Numbered from the stretch's first letter, positions 1 through 6,249 are shown. The stretch is DNA of 9,488 bases from Desulfobacterales bacterium (GCA_020345785.1 CP070771.1:5357043-5366530); one strand, 5' to 3'. Numbers and translations: made by a program. The notes: generated from the sequence alone by a model not told the origin.

Positions 1-268
1 GCGTCTCTATCGATTGGCCCCTCATAAGCGCATTGATCATCTCGGACATATCAGGCAGACCGGCCGCTTCAAATTTGGTGGAAAGACCGGTATCACGGTT
101 GTCGTATCGAATGACAAAAAGTCCTTTTTCGGCGAGCTGCTTGCAAAACTCTGCGTCCCAGTGAATCAACTGTCCGCCCAGTCCCATAATCAAAAGCAAA
201 GGCGGCAAGGATGGATCTCCGATGGTGTCGTATTCAATCCGGATATCGTTGGCTTTGACATTTGGCAT
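1..268 (-). CDS. alpha/beta hydrolase, N-terminal part (cut by window start)
   Basis: The reverse strand reads from an ATG at 268-266 to the window edge without a stop, giving 89 residues that begin MPNVKANDIRIEYDTIGDP. Residues about 24-37 (LLLIMGLGGQLIHW) are the beta-strand and oxyanion-loop region of alpha/beta hydrolases, and VIRYDNRDTGLST (about 54-66) is the conserved RYDxRxxGxS segment just before the lid. The nucleophile elbow, acid and His lie beyond the window, so catalytic competence cannot be judged. An AGGGAG-type ribosome site at 275-280 sits 6-8 nt ahead of the ATG and fixes the start. In this family such proteins are esterases or C-C hydrolases acting on small molecules; the substrate is unknown. 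The gene is preceded by unusual palindromes and is separated by 372 bp from the next gene, so it is probably its own unit. Confidence 0.85.
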   Translation of the reverse strand, partial: MPNVKANDIRIEYDTIGDPSLPPLLLIMGLGGQLIHWDAEFCKQLAEKGLFVIRYDNRDTGLSTKFEAAGLPDMSEMINALMRGQSIET

Positions 269-297
269 CAATTACTCCCTGATCCAAATCTTCCTAA

Positions 298-340
298 GAT
301 AGCGCCATATGGTATTTTAAAACTACCATATGGCGCTATC
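298..340. repeat. 17-bp perfect inverted repeat upstream of the hydrolase
   Basis: The arms GATAGCGCCATATGGTA (298-314) and TACCATATGGCGCTATC (324-340) are exact reverse complements around a 9-nt AT-rich spacer that is itself nearly palindromic. It lies 17 bp upstream of the hydrolase ribosome site, so as RNA it would be a very stable hairpin in the leader; as DNA it could be an operator for a dimeric repressor. No T-run follows on either strand, which argues against an intrinsic terminator. Confidence 0.85.
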
Positions 341-355
341 ATTACTTGTGTCATA

Positions 356-379
356 TGTCATATATAGTAGTATATGCCA
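356..379. repeat. second, imperfect CATATA/TATATG palindrome
   Basis: The arms TGTCATATA (356-364) and TATATGCCA (371-379) pair at 8 of 9 positions around a TAGTAG spacer. The words CATATG and CCATAT recur between 304 and 383, which links this site to the perfect repeat next to it. It overlaps the AT-rich stretch where the hydrolase promoter should lie (minus-strand TATATA near 361-366), so an operator role is a reasonable inference. Confidence 0.5.
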
Positions 380-383
380 TATT

Positions 384-640
384 ACCCAATCTAAAAGCAG
401 AGCACAAATTGCCATAAAGGCACGAGGACACCAAGCAAAACTTTTGGTTAAGATTTATCTATCCGTCTTTGTGTCTTGGTGGCGAATCCGTCTAGGCGGA
501 TCACAAAATGCAAGAAAATTAACAATTAGGACCCTATGGTTCCAAGCTTGTTTCGGTTGAGGAAGTATAAAATGATCCGTCTCGGATTGACGTAACAAAC
601 ACAAATCCCAGGTTGGAGCAATCCCCAACGGGTTTGAATA
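384..640. other. non-coding spacer with repeat-like words
   Basis: No supported gene is seen. Around 415-485 the sequence contains GACACCAAG on the plus strand (428-436) and its partial inverse CTTGGTG (475-481), part of wording based on ACCAAGACAC that resembles dispersed spacer repeats common in Desulfobacterales genomes. A short hairpin (ATCCG and CGGAT around TCTAGG) follows near 486-501. Downstream of the ferredoxin-like gene stop there is only a weak GTTGG/CCAAC hairpin (613-630) without a T-tract, so no clear terminator is identified. Confidence 0.45.
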
Positions 641-1723
641 TTACCGGAAATTGCTGAAATCGACCCCCCTCAGCCGTCCGCGCTCTTGATACCAGTCCAT
701 TTCATCTTTGGGAGGCAGGCTCATTTCCGCGGGTTTTTTGCGAACCAATTGGATAGCTTCCGACGGACAGCTTGCAATACACAGGCCGCATCCGATGCAG
801 CGTTCTTTAACTACCCGGTAGGCATCTTCACCCTCTTCGATGGCGTTTACCTGACAGCGTTCATCTTTACAGGTGCCGCAGGCGACGCATTCATCCGGAT
901 CGATCAAAGCATAATAGTATGAATTGACTGCATCCCGAATACCCAGCTCATTTACAGAGCGCAGCACACCGCAGCAGCACCCGCAGCAATTACAGATGAA
1001 AAAGTGGCCGCTCTCCACGTTCCATGTCAGGTGCACCAGACCGGCCTCTTCGGATTTGCGGAGCACATCATAGGCTTCTTCTTTGCTGATCACGCGGCCG
1101 ACCGCTGAATTTTTGAAAACGCCTTCAATCGGCGCAATGGCCAGACAGACATCCAGCGGTTTTGCGCACCGATGGTCCAAAAAATCCTGTTCTTTCTTGC
1201 AGACGCATTCGTTGACCTGGAAGGATTTACCGGTTTCAATAATACCGGATACCCGCTCATAGGGCAGCGCCTCCTGTTTGGCTTGAATTTCTTTTTCTAC
1301 CGGAATGACCTGCATCAGCTGCGGTTTGTTTTTGAAGAACTGTCGACCGTACACCGGCATATATTCTTCGCACATTTCGGCCAACTCACGATCCATATGC
1401 GGTAGTTGAAACTCATAGATCCCGAAGGCCCAGGGTACCATTTTGAATATTTTGACAGTGCCCAGGTTGACGCCGAAAATTTGTCCGCGCCGCCACATGG
1501 ACGTCAGCCGCTCTTCGAGTCCTGCCGGCGGCCTTCCGGTGCGCTGGGCGATCTGGTCGACCGTCTCGAAGCTCAGCTTTAATTCGCAGAACAGCTCGGC
1601 GTCCTCTGGTTTGAAGATTTTTTTGAGCAATTTGATTTCAACACCGTTTTCCGTTGCCGGAAAGCCGTTGGGAAGGGAATCGAGAACCTTCGCCAGTTTC
1701 TTGTATGCCTCCTGGGTCGTCAT
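641..1723 (-). CDS. Cys-rich 4Fe-4S (ferredoxin-like) protein
   Basis: The 360-residue product is predicted to be a cytoplasmic iron-sulfur electron carrier or redox subunit. The N-terminal ~130 residues hold no Cys cluster; residues about 50-80 have a winged-helix-like look (ETVDQIAQRTGRPPAGLEER). A central block carries C173, C175, C186 and C193, followed by a dense run FICNCCGCCCGVLR with six Cys at 244-251. The C-terminus has a two-cluster ferredoxin module: C279, C282, C285, C290 and C309, C312, C315, C319 (CIGCGLCIASCP is canonical). The first cluster has four rather than three residues before its last Cys and lacks the following Pro. An AGGAG site at 1733-1737 supports the ATG. The architecture is one I know from uncharacterised 4Fe-4S proteins of anaerobes; partner and reaction are unknown. 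It lies 48 bp after the methyltransferase and probably shares its transcript. Confidence 0.85.
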   Translation of the reverse strand: MTTQEAYKKLAKVLDSLPNGFPATENGVEIKLLKKIFKPEDAELFCELKLSFETVDQIAQRTGRPPAGLEERLTSMWRRGQIFGVNLGTVKIFKMVPWAFGIYEFQLPHMDRELAEMCEEYMPVYGRQFFKNKPQLMQVIPVEKEIQAKQEALPYERVSGIIETGKSFQVNECVCKKEQDFLDHRCAKPLDVCLAIAPIEGVFKNSAVGRVISKEEAYDVLRKSEEAGLVHLTWNVESGHFFICNCCGCCCGVLRSVNELGIRDAVNSYYYALIDPDECVACGTCKDERCQVNAIEEGEDAYRVVKERCIGCGLCIASCPSEAIQLVRKKPAEMSLPPKDEMDWYQERGRLRGVDFSNFR

Positions 1724-1771
1724 TAGACAAAACTCCTAAGCAATCTGAACTTTTAACTCAATTTGGGTCGT

Positions 1772-2392
1772 TTAGTCTCTTATGAGACCGGGCTTTTTAA
1801 ACAAGAATTCCCTCAGACCGTTGCGGTAGCGAAATGATTTGACGATATTTAAATCTGCCAGCAGGGATACCAGAGCCCGATTGTGGCGGCAAAACCACGG
1901 CAGTTTTAGATGTTGTTGCACCCGAATATCCAACCGGTAGTCCTGACCGATAACGAAGGTATTTATATTGTCCGGTGACGCTTTTGTTTCAAGGGCGATC
2001 AACATCAACAAACCGGTTGATCTGAGCATCTCGAAACAGCGCTTCACCAGGCGCTTGACCTGGTTATCGTCAAGGTGGTCGGTTAGATCCCACAGCTGAA
2101 TCCCGTCAAAACTCCGGGGCGGGTAGTCAAGATGTCTGAATACATCACCTGCCCCGGGTTTCTTGCCTTGCTCGCGCTGCAGCCGCAGAAACATATCGCA
2201 GGCATAGTGCCGGCGCATTCGTCCGGCGAAAAACATAATATTTTCCTGGCAGACCGGACCCACATCGAGAATCTGAACATCCCGCCAGCGCTCGAGCGTT
2301 TCGACAAACAGCTTGAGGATTGTGCTGTTGTATCTTTCCGGACAGGGCTCAGTATTTGAATACCTGGGATATGGTGCAGTCGAGGGCGTCAA
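1772..2392 (-). CDS. class I SAM-dependent methyltransferase-like protein
   Basis: The 206-residue product resembles class I (Rossmann) methyltransferases. ILDVGPVCQENIMFFAGR (41-58) is motif I, the SAM-binding loop, although the usual GxGxG is reduced to GPVCQ. FDGIQLWDLTDHLDD (95-109) corresponds to the post-motif II/III region, and LLMLIALETKA (128-138) to the strand after it. The start is TTG (2392-2390): AAGGAG at the end of the bactofilin gene stands 9 nt ahead of it, and only 3 bp separate it from the bactofilin stop, so the two are probably translationally coupled. The substrate is unknown. The degenerate motif I leaves open that it binds SAM weakly or has another role; similar proteins next to bactofilin genes suggest a cell-envelope link, but this is inference. 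Confidence 0.7.
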   Translation of the reverse strand: MTPSTAPYPRYSNTEPCPERYNSTILKLFVETLERWRDVQILDVGPVCQENIMFFAGRMRRHYACDMFLRLQREQGKKPGAGDVFRHLDYPPRSFDGIQLWDLTDHLDDNQVKRLVKRCFEMLRSTGLLMLIALETKASPDNINTFVIGQDYRLDIRVQQHLKLPWFCRHNRALVSLLADLNIVKSFRYRNGLREFLFKKPGLIRD

Positions 2393-2395
2393 GGA

Positions 2396-2944
2396 TTATG
2401 ACTCCTTTTTCGCATCGGTCGGTTGGGAAAACGCTGCCTTGGCGGGTTCAGGCGATGGCGGACCCTTCGCCGCGTCGGCAAAAGCGGATTTGCGGTGCGG
2501 TTCCCGATTCAGTTCGATGGATCCCTTGAAATAGGCGCCGTCTTCCACCGAAATGCTTTTGGCTTTGATATCGCCGTAAAAATCCGCCTCTTTGGTAACT
2601 TCGACTTTGCCCATCGCGTTGATCGTCCCTTTCAGCTGGCCGGCGATGGCGACGTTCTGGGCACGGACTTCACCATCAACCCGCCCGTTGGCGCCCACCG
2701 TAAAATTGTGATTTTCCATCTGAACATTACCCTTCATTGATCCCTCAATGACCAGGTGTTCCTTCCCTCGTATTTGGCCTTCGATGGCAATGTGCTGCCC
2801 GATGGTGGTTTTTTCTTCGCTGGTTGGCGAGGCCGGACGCGGCGGAGGAGGCGGCGGCGGTGATGGGGCAGTCGGCTTTTCTTCTATTATTTTACCGGCA
2901 GTAAAAGGCGCATCGTTTTCGGGTTTTTTGGGTTTTCCTAGCAT
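2396..2944 (-). CDS. bactofilin (polymer-forming cytoskeletal protein)
   Basis: The 182-residue product has a bactofilin core at about 46-146 made of short beta-strand repeats with regular Gly turns (IEGQIRG, VIEGSMKGNV, GRVDGEV, IAGQLKGTI, DFYGDI, YFKGSIEL), as expected for the right-handed beta-helix that self-assembles into filaments without nucleotide. The core is flanked by disordered tails: an N-terminal Lys/Glu-rich arm with a Pro run (29-35) and a C-terminal Ala/Pro/Lys tail. Bactofilins act at the inner face of the membrane in cell shape, polarity and envelope positioning. AAAGGAG at 2951-2957, 6 nt before the ATG, supports the start. It is the first gene of a minus-strand cluster with the methyltransferase and probably the ferredoxin-like gene. 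Confidence 0.92.
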   Translation of the reverse strand: MLGKPKKPENDAPFTAGKIIEEKPTAPSPPPPPPPRPASPTSEEKTTIGQHIAIEGQIRGKEHLVIEGSMKGNVQMENHNFTVGANGRVDGEVRAQNVAIAGQLKGTINAMGKVEVTKEADFYGDIKAKSISVEDGAYFKGSIELNREPHRKSAFADAAKGPPSPEPAKAAFSQPTDAKKES

Positions 2945-3007
2945 GGATGTCTCCTTTTGTTAAAGCGTTTTAAGTCCGATAGCACGTGTGGGAAAATTTG
3001 GCGCACA

Positions 3008-3035
3008 ATCGAGCGCAGGAATTTCAACGCTCGAT
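3008..3035. repeat. 8-bp perfect inverted repeat upstream of bactofilin
   Basis: ATCGAGCG (3008-3015) and CGCTCGAT (3028-3035) are exact reverse complements around a 12-nt spacer, about 65 bp upstream of the bactofilin start. The size and position fit an operator for a dimeric regulator or a small leader hairpin. I could not identify a confident promoter beside it. Confidence 0.5.
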
Positions 3036-3053
3036 GTCTGTGATCGGTTGACG

Positions 3054-3131
3054 GTCGTCTGTTGGCATAATCAGGGACTTTAAAACGAATATGAATACAC
3101 CCTTTACCACAGATTAGAGATTACAGACGAC
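3054..3131. repeat. 9-bp inverted repeat in AOR/bactofilin spacer
   Basis: GTCGTCTGT (3054-3062) and ACAGACGAC (3123-3131) are exact reverse complements 60 bp apart. The right arm leads into low-complexity wording (GACGGACCACCGACAGCTGA) that resembles dispersed intergenic repeats of Desulfobacterales. No gene is supported between 2945 and 3230, and no canonical terminator for the upstream AOR gene is seen. Confidence 0.35.
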
Positions 3132-3230
3132 GGACCACCGACAGCTGACACCGAACGATTTGCTTAAACTCATCCTTAACGGTTGGCTGCTAATGCGTTT
3201 TATATTCCGTATTTTGATCTTCTTACAATC

Positions 3231-5129
3231 TTACAAAAATTCTTCCACCCATTCCAGTCCCAACTCCAAGAGCTTACCATGATGGGGTCGACCGGTTTCA
3301 GGATCACAGCCGATCATTTCGTAAAACATCCGCACGGAACGGTTGAAATCTTCTTTGGCAAAAATTTTCTGACCGGCATTGGGTCCATCCGGTTTGGGGT
3401 CAAAAAGCCGCTCCGGCAAGCGGTCGTCCTTGATGGTAAATCCCTCACGGCTATTGAACGCACGGGCGATCATGGACCCGCGTTCGCCGGACTTCATCAC
3501 TTCATACAGACTTGCATTCCAGCCGGTCACGGCATTGAGCGATTGGATCATCACATCCAGGGTCATCACGCCCCGTGGCGCATATCCGAATAGACACAGT
3601 CCAAGGGCATCCATCATCCGCCAGAGATTTTCCAGCCGCATGTAGCTGCGAACCTTGTCGTGGGTGATTTCGGTGGGATGCATGGGTTTGTAGATACCCA
3701 GCGGCTTTACAGATTTAAACATAAAAGAATTTTCATCGGTCAAATACGGATCGTGCGCCGCAGTCATGTGATCCGCGCCGTAAGTGCTGACAGCATAGCC
3801 GATACCCACACCGACTTTGACCCGTGGATCGTGCATTGGAATTTCCTGTCCTTTGACTGACAGACTGCACGGTTGGTTTTCAACACCCCATTTTTTCGCC
3901 AGGCGGGCGGAACCTTCCGCCAGTGTATCGCCAAAACCTTCGCGCCGGGCGATCATCTCCAGCAGGTCGAGCATCAGAGCGGGATCACCGAAGCGCAGCT
4001 CAAGACCGCCGGTATCCTCCTTTGTGATGACACCTTCCTCGAAACACTCGCAGGCAAAGGCAATCGTCATACCCGACGAAATTGTGTCGATGCAATAGCG
4101 GTTGCAGATTTCATTCCCTTTGGCGATGGCTTTCAGGTCGGCGATCTTTAAATTGGCCCCCAGCGCCGCCATGGTCTCGTACTCGGGTCCTCCATAGCGC
4201 GAATCCACACCGTATTTGGGATCGTCCAGCGCAATGACGCGTTTGCATTGAATGGGACAGGAATAGCATCCTTTCCTTTTTTTCAGCAGAATCTGGTTGT
4301 AAGTATCGCCGCTGACCGGCGTGGCATCATCGAGCGCACTGCGCCGAAAATTGTTCACCGGTAATGCGCCGCCGTTGGATAAAAGTTCCGCAAATGCAGT
4401 GGTGCCATAGACATACAGTGCCTCTCCCAGCGGATTGTCACGATAGGTTTTGGCATAATCTTTGGCCGTTTGATTCAGGAATTCAGGGTCAAAAAATGAA
4501 ATTTTGTTCGATCCCAGAGCGGCCACCGCGCGCAGGTTTTTTGACCCCATCAGCGCGCCGAAACCGCCGCGGCCGTTGAAGTGGCCGAGGTTGTTGGTAA
4601 TGTTTGCATAACGCACCTGATTCATACCGCCAAGCCCGGTCTGGGCCACCCGGATTTTACCGCTGCCCAGCTCTTCGCGGATGGCGTCCTCCACTTCTTT
4701 TGCGCCGAGCTTCCAGATCGGTGCCGCATCCTTGATCTCGGCTTTACCATCATTCACCCAAAGGTAAACCGGAACTTCCGATCGCCCCTTCAGCACCACC
4801 GCATCAAATCCGGCCTTCTTGAGCTCGGGGCCGAAAAAACCGGCAGCCTCCGACTCACCCGCTGTTCCGGTGAGCGGAGATTTACCCACGGCAGCAAATC
4901 GGCATGATGCGGCCAGCGGAGAACCCGTCATCACCCCGGTGGCCAACACCAGAATATTATTCGGTGCCAAGGCATCTGTACCGGCGGGAACCATTTTCAT
5001 CAAATTGTAATAGCCGATTCCCCGCCCCCCCAGGTAACTTCGGTAAAATTCTTCATCCTGTTCTTCAATCTCGATGTTGCGGTCCGTCAAGTCGACATGC
5101 AATATCTTGCCCGTATATCCATAGCTCAT
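3231..5129 (-). CDS. aldehyde:ferredoxin oxidoreductase (AOR) family tungstoenzyme
   Basis: The 632-residue product matches the AOR family along its whole length (family about 600-650). These cytoplasmic enzymes carry a tungsto-bispyranopterin and one [4Fe-4S] cluster, and oxidise aldehydes to acids with ferredoxin as acceptor, or run the reverse; some homologues act on other substrates. The N-terminal domain holds GGRGIGYYNL (34-43) and the conserved FNGRGGFGALMGSKNLRA segment (184-201). Cluster ligands are C288, C291 and C295 (CYSCPIQC), the numbering known for the Pyrococcus furiosus enzyme, with C512 (GLCLFGY) as the fourth. GGPEYET (313-319) and GADHMTAAHD (451-460) supply the pterin-proximal Glu and His. 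AGGAGG at 5137-5142, 7 nt before the ATG, fixes the start. It has its own promoter and structured leader. The sequence does not reveal the substrate. Confidence 0.93.
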   Translation of the reverse strand: MSYGYTGKILHVDLTDRNIEIEEQDEEFYRSYLGGRGIGYYNLMKMVPAGTDALAPNNILVLATGVMTGSPLAASCRFAAVGKSPLTGTAGESEAAGFFGPELKKAGFDAVVLKGRSEVPVYLWVNDGKAEIKDAAPIWKLGAKEVEDAIREELGSGKIRVAQTGLGGMNQVRYANITNNLGHFNGRGGFGALMGSKNLRAVAALGSNKISFFDPEFLNQTAKDYAKTYRDNPLGEALYVYGTTAFAELLSNGGALPVNNFRRSALDDATPVSGDTYNQILLKKRKGCYSCPIQCKRVIALDDPKYGVDSRYGGPEYETMAALGANLKIADLKAIAKGNEICNRYCIDTISSGMTIAFACECFEEGVITKEDTGGLELRFGDPALMLDLLEMIARREGFGDTLAEGSARLAKKWGVENQPCSLSVKGQEIPMHDPRVKVGVGIGYAVSTYGADHMTAAHDPYLTDENSFMFKSVKPLGIYKPMHPTEITHDKVRSYMRLENLWRMMDALGLCLFGYAPRGVMTLDVMIQSLNAVTGWNASLYEVMKSGERGSMIARAFNSREGFTIKDDRLPERLFDPKPDGPNAGQKIFAKEDFNRSVRMFYEMIGCDPETGRPHHGKLLELGLEWVEEFL

Positions 5130-5152
5130 AGAATTTCCTCCTCGAGTCGCAT

Positions 5153-5206
5153 GTTCAGGGATTTAGCGTTACCCCGCAAAATCTCCCGGGCTGAACTCTA
5201 AACCCT
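5153..5206 (-). promoter_or_regulatory. AOR leader with two mutually exclusive stems
   Basis: In the minus-strand leader, GTTCAG (5196-5191) can pair with CTGAAC (5158-5153). The adjoining AGGGTTTAG (5206-5198) can pair with CTAAATCCCT (5166-5157) with one bulge. The two right arms share bases 5157-5158 and the order is not nested, so both stems cannot form fully at once. This is the arrangement expected of an attenuator or metabolite-sensing leader. It is close to the AGGAGG site but does not cover it. Function is inferred only. Confidence 0.35.
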
Positions 5207-5217
5207 TGATCTTGAAA

Positions 5218-5232
5218 TCCCGCCGGGCGGGA
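5218..5232. repeat. GC-rich hairpin in the AOR leader
   Basis: TCCCGC (5218-5223) and GCGGGA (5227-5232) are perfect complements around a 3-nt loop. It falls about 32 nt after the predicted AOR transcription start, and no T-run follows, so it is more likely a leader stem than a terminator. Confidence 0.5.
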
Positions 5233-5270
5233 ATCGTTGGATTTCTCAACCTGAAGATATGTTGGTATGC

Positions 5271-5299
5271 AGTATAAGATAAAGATTTATCAATGTCAA
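5271..5299 (-). promoter_or_regulatory. sigma70-type promoter for the AOR gene
   Basis: On the minus strand a perfect -35 TTGACA (5299-5294) is followed after exactly 17 bp by TATACT (5276-5271), five of six matches to the -10 consensus. Transcription would start near 5264, leaving a leader of about 135 nt before the AOR ATG. The surrounding AT-richness agrees with a promoter. Confidence 0.8.
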
Positions 5300-5351
5300 A
5301 AAGCCCTTTGAAATAAATGAAAAAAATCAAAATATCTTACATCGGTTTTAA

Positions 5352-5627
5352 ACAGAAAAATATCGACCGCGCGATTCAAGGAGCCGGCTGAAATACTCAG
5401 GCCTGCCCGAAAATCAGCGTATGGCGTTGCGGCTCGTTATTGACTTTGAAGAAGAGATTGATGATGCGGAGTGAATTTTCGGTGTCGGCATTAAAATTGC
5501 CGTCCGTACAGAGAGCGCGGCTCAGGCAGCCGGTATCTGCATCTCTGGCAGTGACTGCGAAAATGATTGGCCGCAGATACAGTCATTGCTATTGCAGTTT
5601 GGGGGAGTGCCGATCTGGGATATTTAG
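5352..5627 (+). other. coding-like stretch interrupted by in-frame TGA; possible gene remnant
   Basis: One plus-strand frame is open from 5352 to a TAG at 5625-5627 except for a TGA at 5472-5474. It reads KYSGLPENQRMALRLVIDF and ends EEEIDDAE before the TGA, then continues IFGVGIKIAVRTESAAQAAG... to FGGVPIWDI. Codon content looks coding in both halves (G-rich first positions, GAA/GAT/GCC/ATC use). The ATG at 5421 has no ribosome site; an AGGAG at 5379-5383 is too far away. I do not recognise the family. A decayed small gene, or two fragments, is the likeliest reading; chance is possible. The rest of the 5300-5664 interval holds nothing else I can support. Confidence 0.25.
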
Positions 5628-5664
5628 CCGGCTTTTGTCTGCCGGGATGACAAAAAAGTGAATG

Positions 5665-6132
5665 CTAATTCTCTTTGTTAAGCTTCTGCCAGTTATCGTC
5701 GGCAATCTTTACGACTACATCGGCCTGAGCGGCAAACTGATCAGCGGTATCTTTGTCCCAGCTCAAATAGAGTTTCCCATCGATGATTTTAAATGCGGTT
5801 GGATTCGCACCGGCAACCTTGCCGGTCGTCGCCAGACTTCCCGCTCAGTAGCCACCGTACTGGGGCGCGTACTTTTCCGGATTTGCTGCAAACAGATCCC
5901 GGTTTTCCGCACTTTTAAAATACCACTTGGCATCGTTCCACTCGTAGGAATACTTGCTTTGACCTTTGACCGCGTGTCCTTCAGTATGATAGGCAACGGT
6001 ATCATAGCCTTTTATGGCGATACCAAAAGATGTCTGGTTGACCTTGTCAAATGCGATTCCGGTGGACGCCCATGAAATTAGCACACCTGCAGCCAAAAGC
6101 AATTTCATCATCTTAGCTATTGAAATTTTCAT
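5665..6132 (-). CDS. exported YHS-domain selenoprotein (UGA read through at codon 96)
   Basis: The minus strand reads from ATG (6132) through a TGA at 5847-5845 to TAG at 5667-5665, 155 residues including a presumed selenocysteine at 96. Residues 1-27 are a Sec signal peptide (MKISIAKMMKLLLAAGVLIS, then WASTGIA). The YHS region covers about 31-110: GYDTVAYHTEG, YSYEWNDAKWYF, SAENRDLFAANPEKYAPQYGGY, then UGA. Family members normally have Cys directly after YGGY, so UGA occupies that Cys position. After it, the frame continues AGSLATTGKVAGANPTAFKI, IDGKLYLSWDKDTADQFAAQ and ends DDNWQKLNKEN, matching the usual C-terminus (IDGKLYLNY...ADxNW) and the usual length of about 150-160. NCBI uses the name 'YHS domain-containing (seleno)protein' for this family, as I recall. 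AGGAGG at 6139-6144, 6 nt upstream, fixes the start. The biochemical role is unknown; a periplasmic metal-binding or redox role is inferred. Confidence 0.85.
5809..5826 (-). promoter_or_regulatory. SECIS-like hairpin downstream of the UGA
   Basis: On the minus strand ACCGGCA (5826-5820) pairs perfectly with TGCCGGT (5815-5809) around the tetraloop AGGT (5819-5816). The loop begins 26 nt after the UGA. Bacterial SECIS elements lie inside the coding region with the apical loop roughly 16-37 nt after the UGA and a G among the first two loop bases; here the second base is G, and the loop contains GGU as in E. coli fdhF. It would recruit SelB with Sec-tRNA. Confidence 0.7.
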
Positions 6133-6202
6133 ATCGAACCTCCTGACCTCGACGAGCCTGTTGAAGCGCAGAGCGTAAATCCCGGTCTATCGGGAAACAA
6201 AA

Positions 6203-6249
6203 ATGTACAAATTTGTTTTTTAACAGTTGCTATTTAGCCGTTTGTACAT
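6203..6249. repeat. TGTACA inverted repeat in the YHS upstream region
   Basis: ATGTACAAA (6203-6211) and TTTGTACAT (6241-6249) are exact reverse complements 29 nt apart. The left arm overlaps ACAAATTTGT (6207-6216), itself a perfect palindrome, and the core CAAATTTGTA recurs at 6271-6280. The cluster sits 70-150 bp upstream of the YHS start, between it and its candidate promoter, which fits an operator region. Confidence 0.5.

Noticed and set aside
14..560. Plus-strand open frames over the hydrolase and the following spacer
   Set aside because: They lie antisense to the hydrolase or within palindromic AT-rich DNA and resemble no protein family.
3231..5129. AOR-family gene as BamB of benzoyl-CoA reductase
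   Set aside because: BamB belongs to the same family, but no other bam genes are present and the sequence shows no feature that I can tie to that subgroup.
5127..5153. Eight-codon leader ORF (ATG CGA CTC ... TGA) overlapping the AOR start
   Set aside because: No ribosome site precedes its ATG and the peptide has no attenuator character; the overlap with the AOR ATG is likely coincidental.
5472..5474. Second selenocysteine codon on the plus strand
   Set aside because: No recognised family or Cys-containing homologue, no ribosome site for the frame, and the following hairpin loop lacks the required early G.
5628..5645. Intrinsic terminator downstream of the YHS gene
   Set aside because: The CCGGC/GCCGG hairpin is only 5 bp and no T-tract follows it on the minus strand; the T-run lies before it.
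5665..5847. YHS gene as a nonsense-mutated pseudogene
   Set aside because: The only interruption is UGA at a Cys position, no frameshift or second stop is present, and a SECIS-like hairpin, signal peptide and strong ribosome site are intact. Not fully excluded without selAB/selC evidence.
5845..6132. YHS gene as a complete 95-residue protein ending at the TGA
   Set aside because: The protein would end in the middle of the YHS signature, and the same frame continues with clear family sequence for 59 codons.
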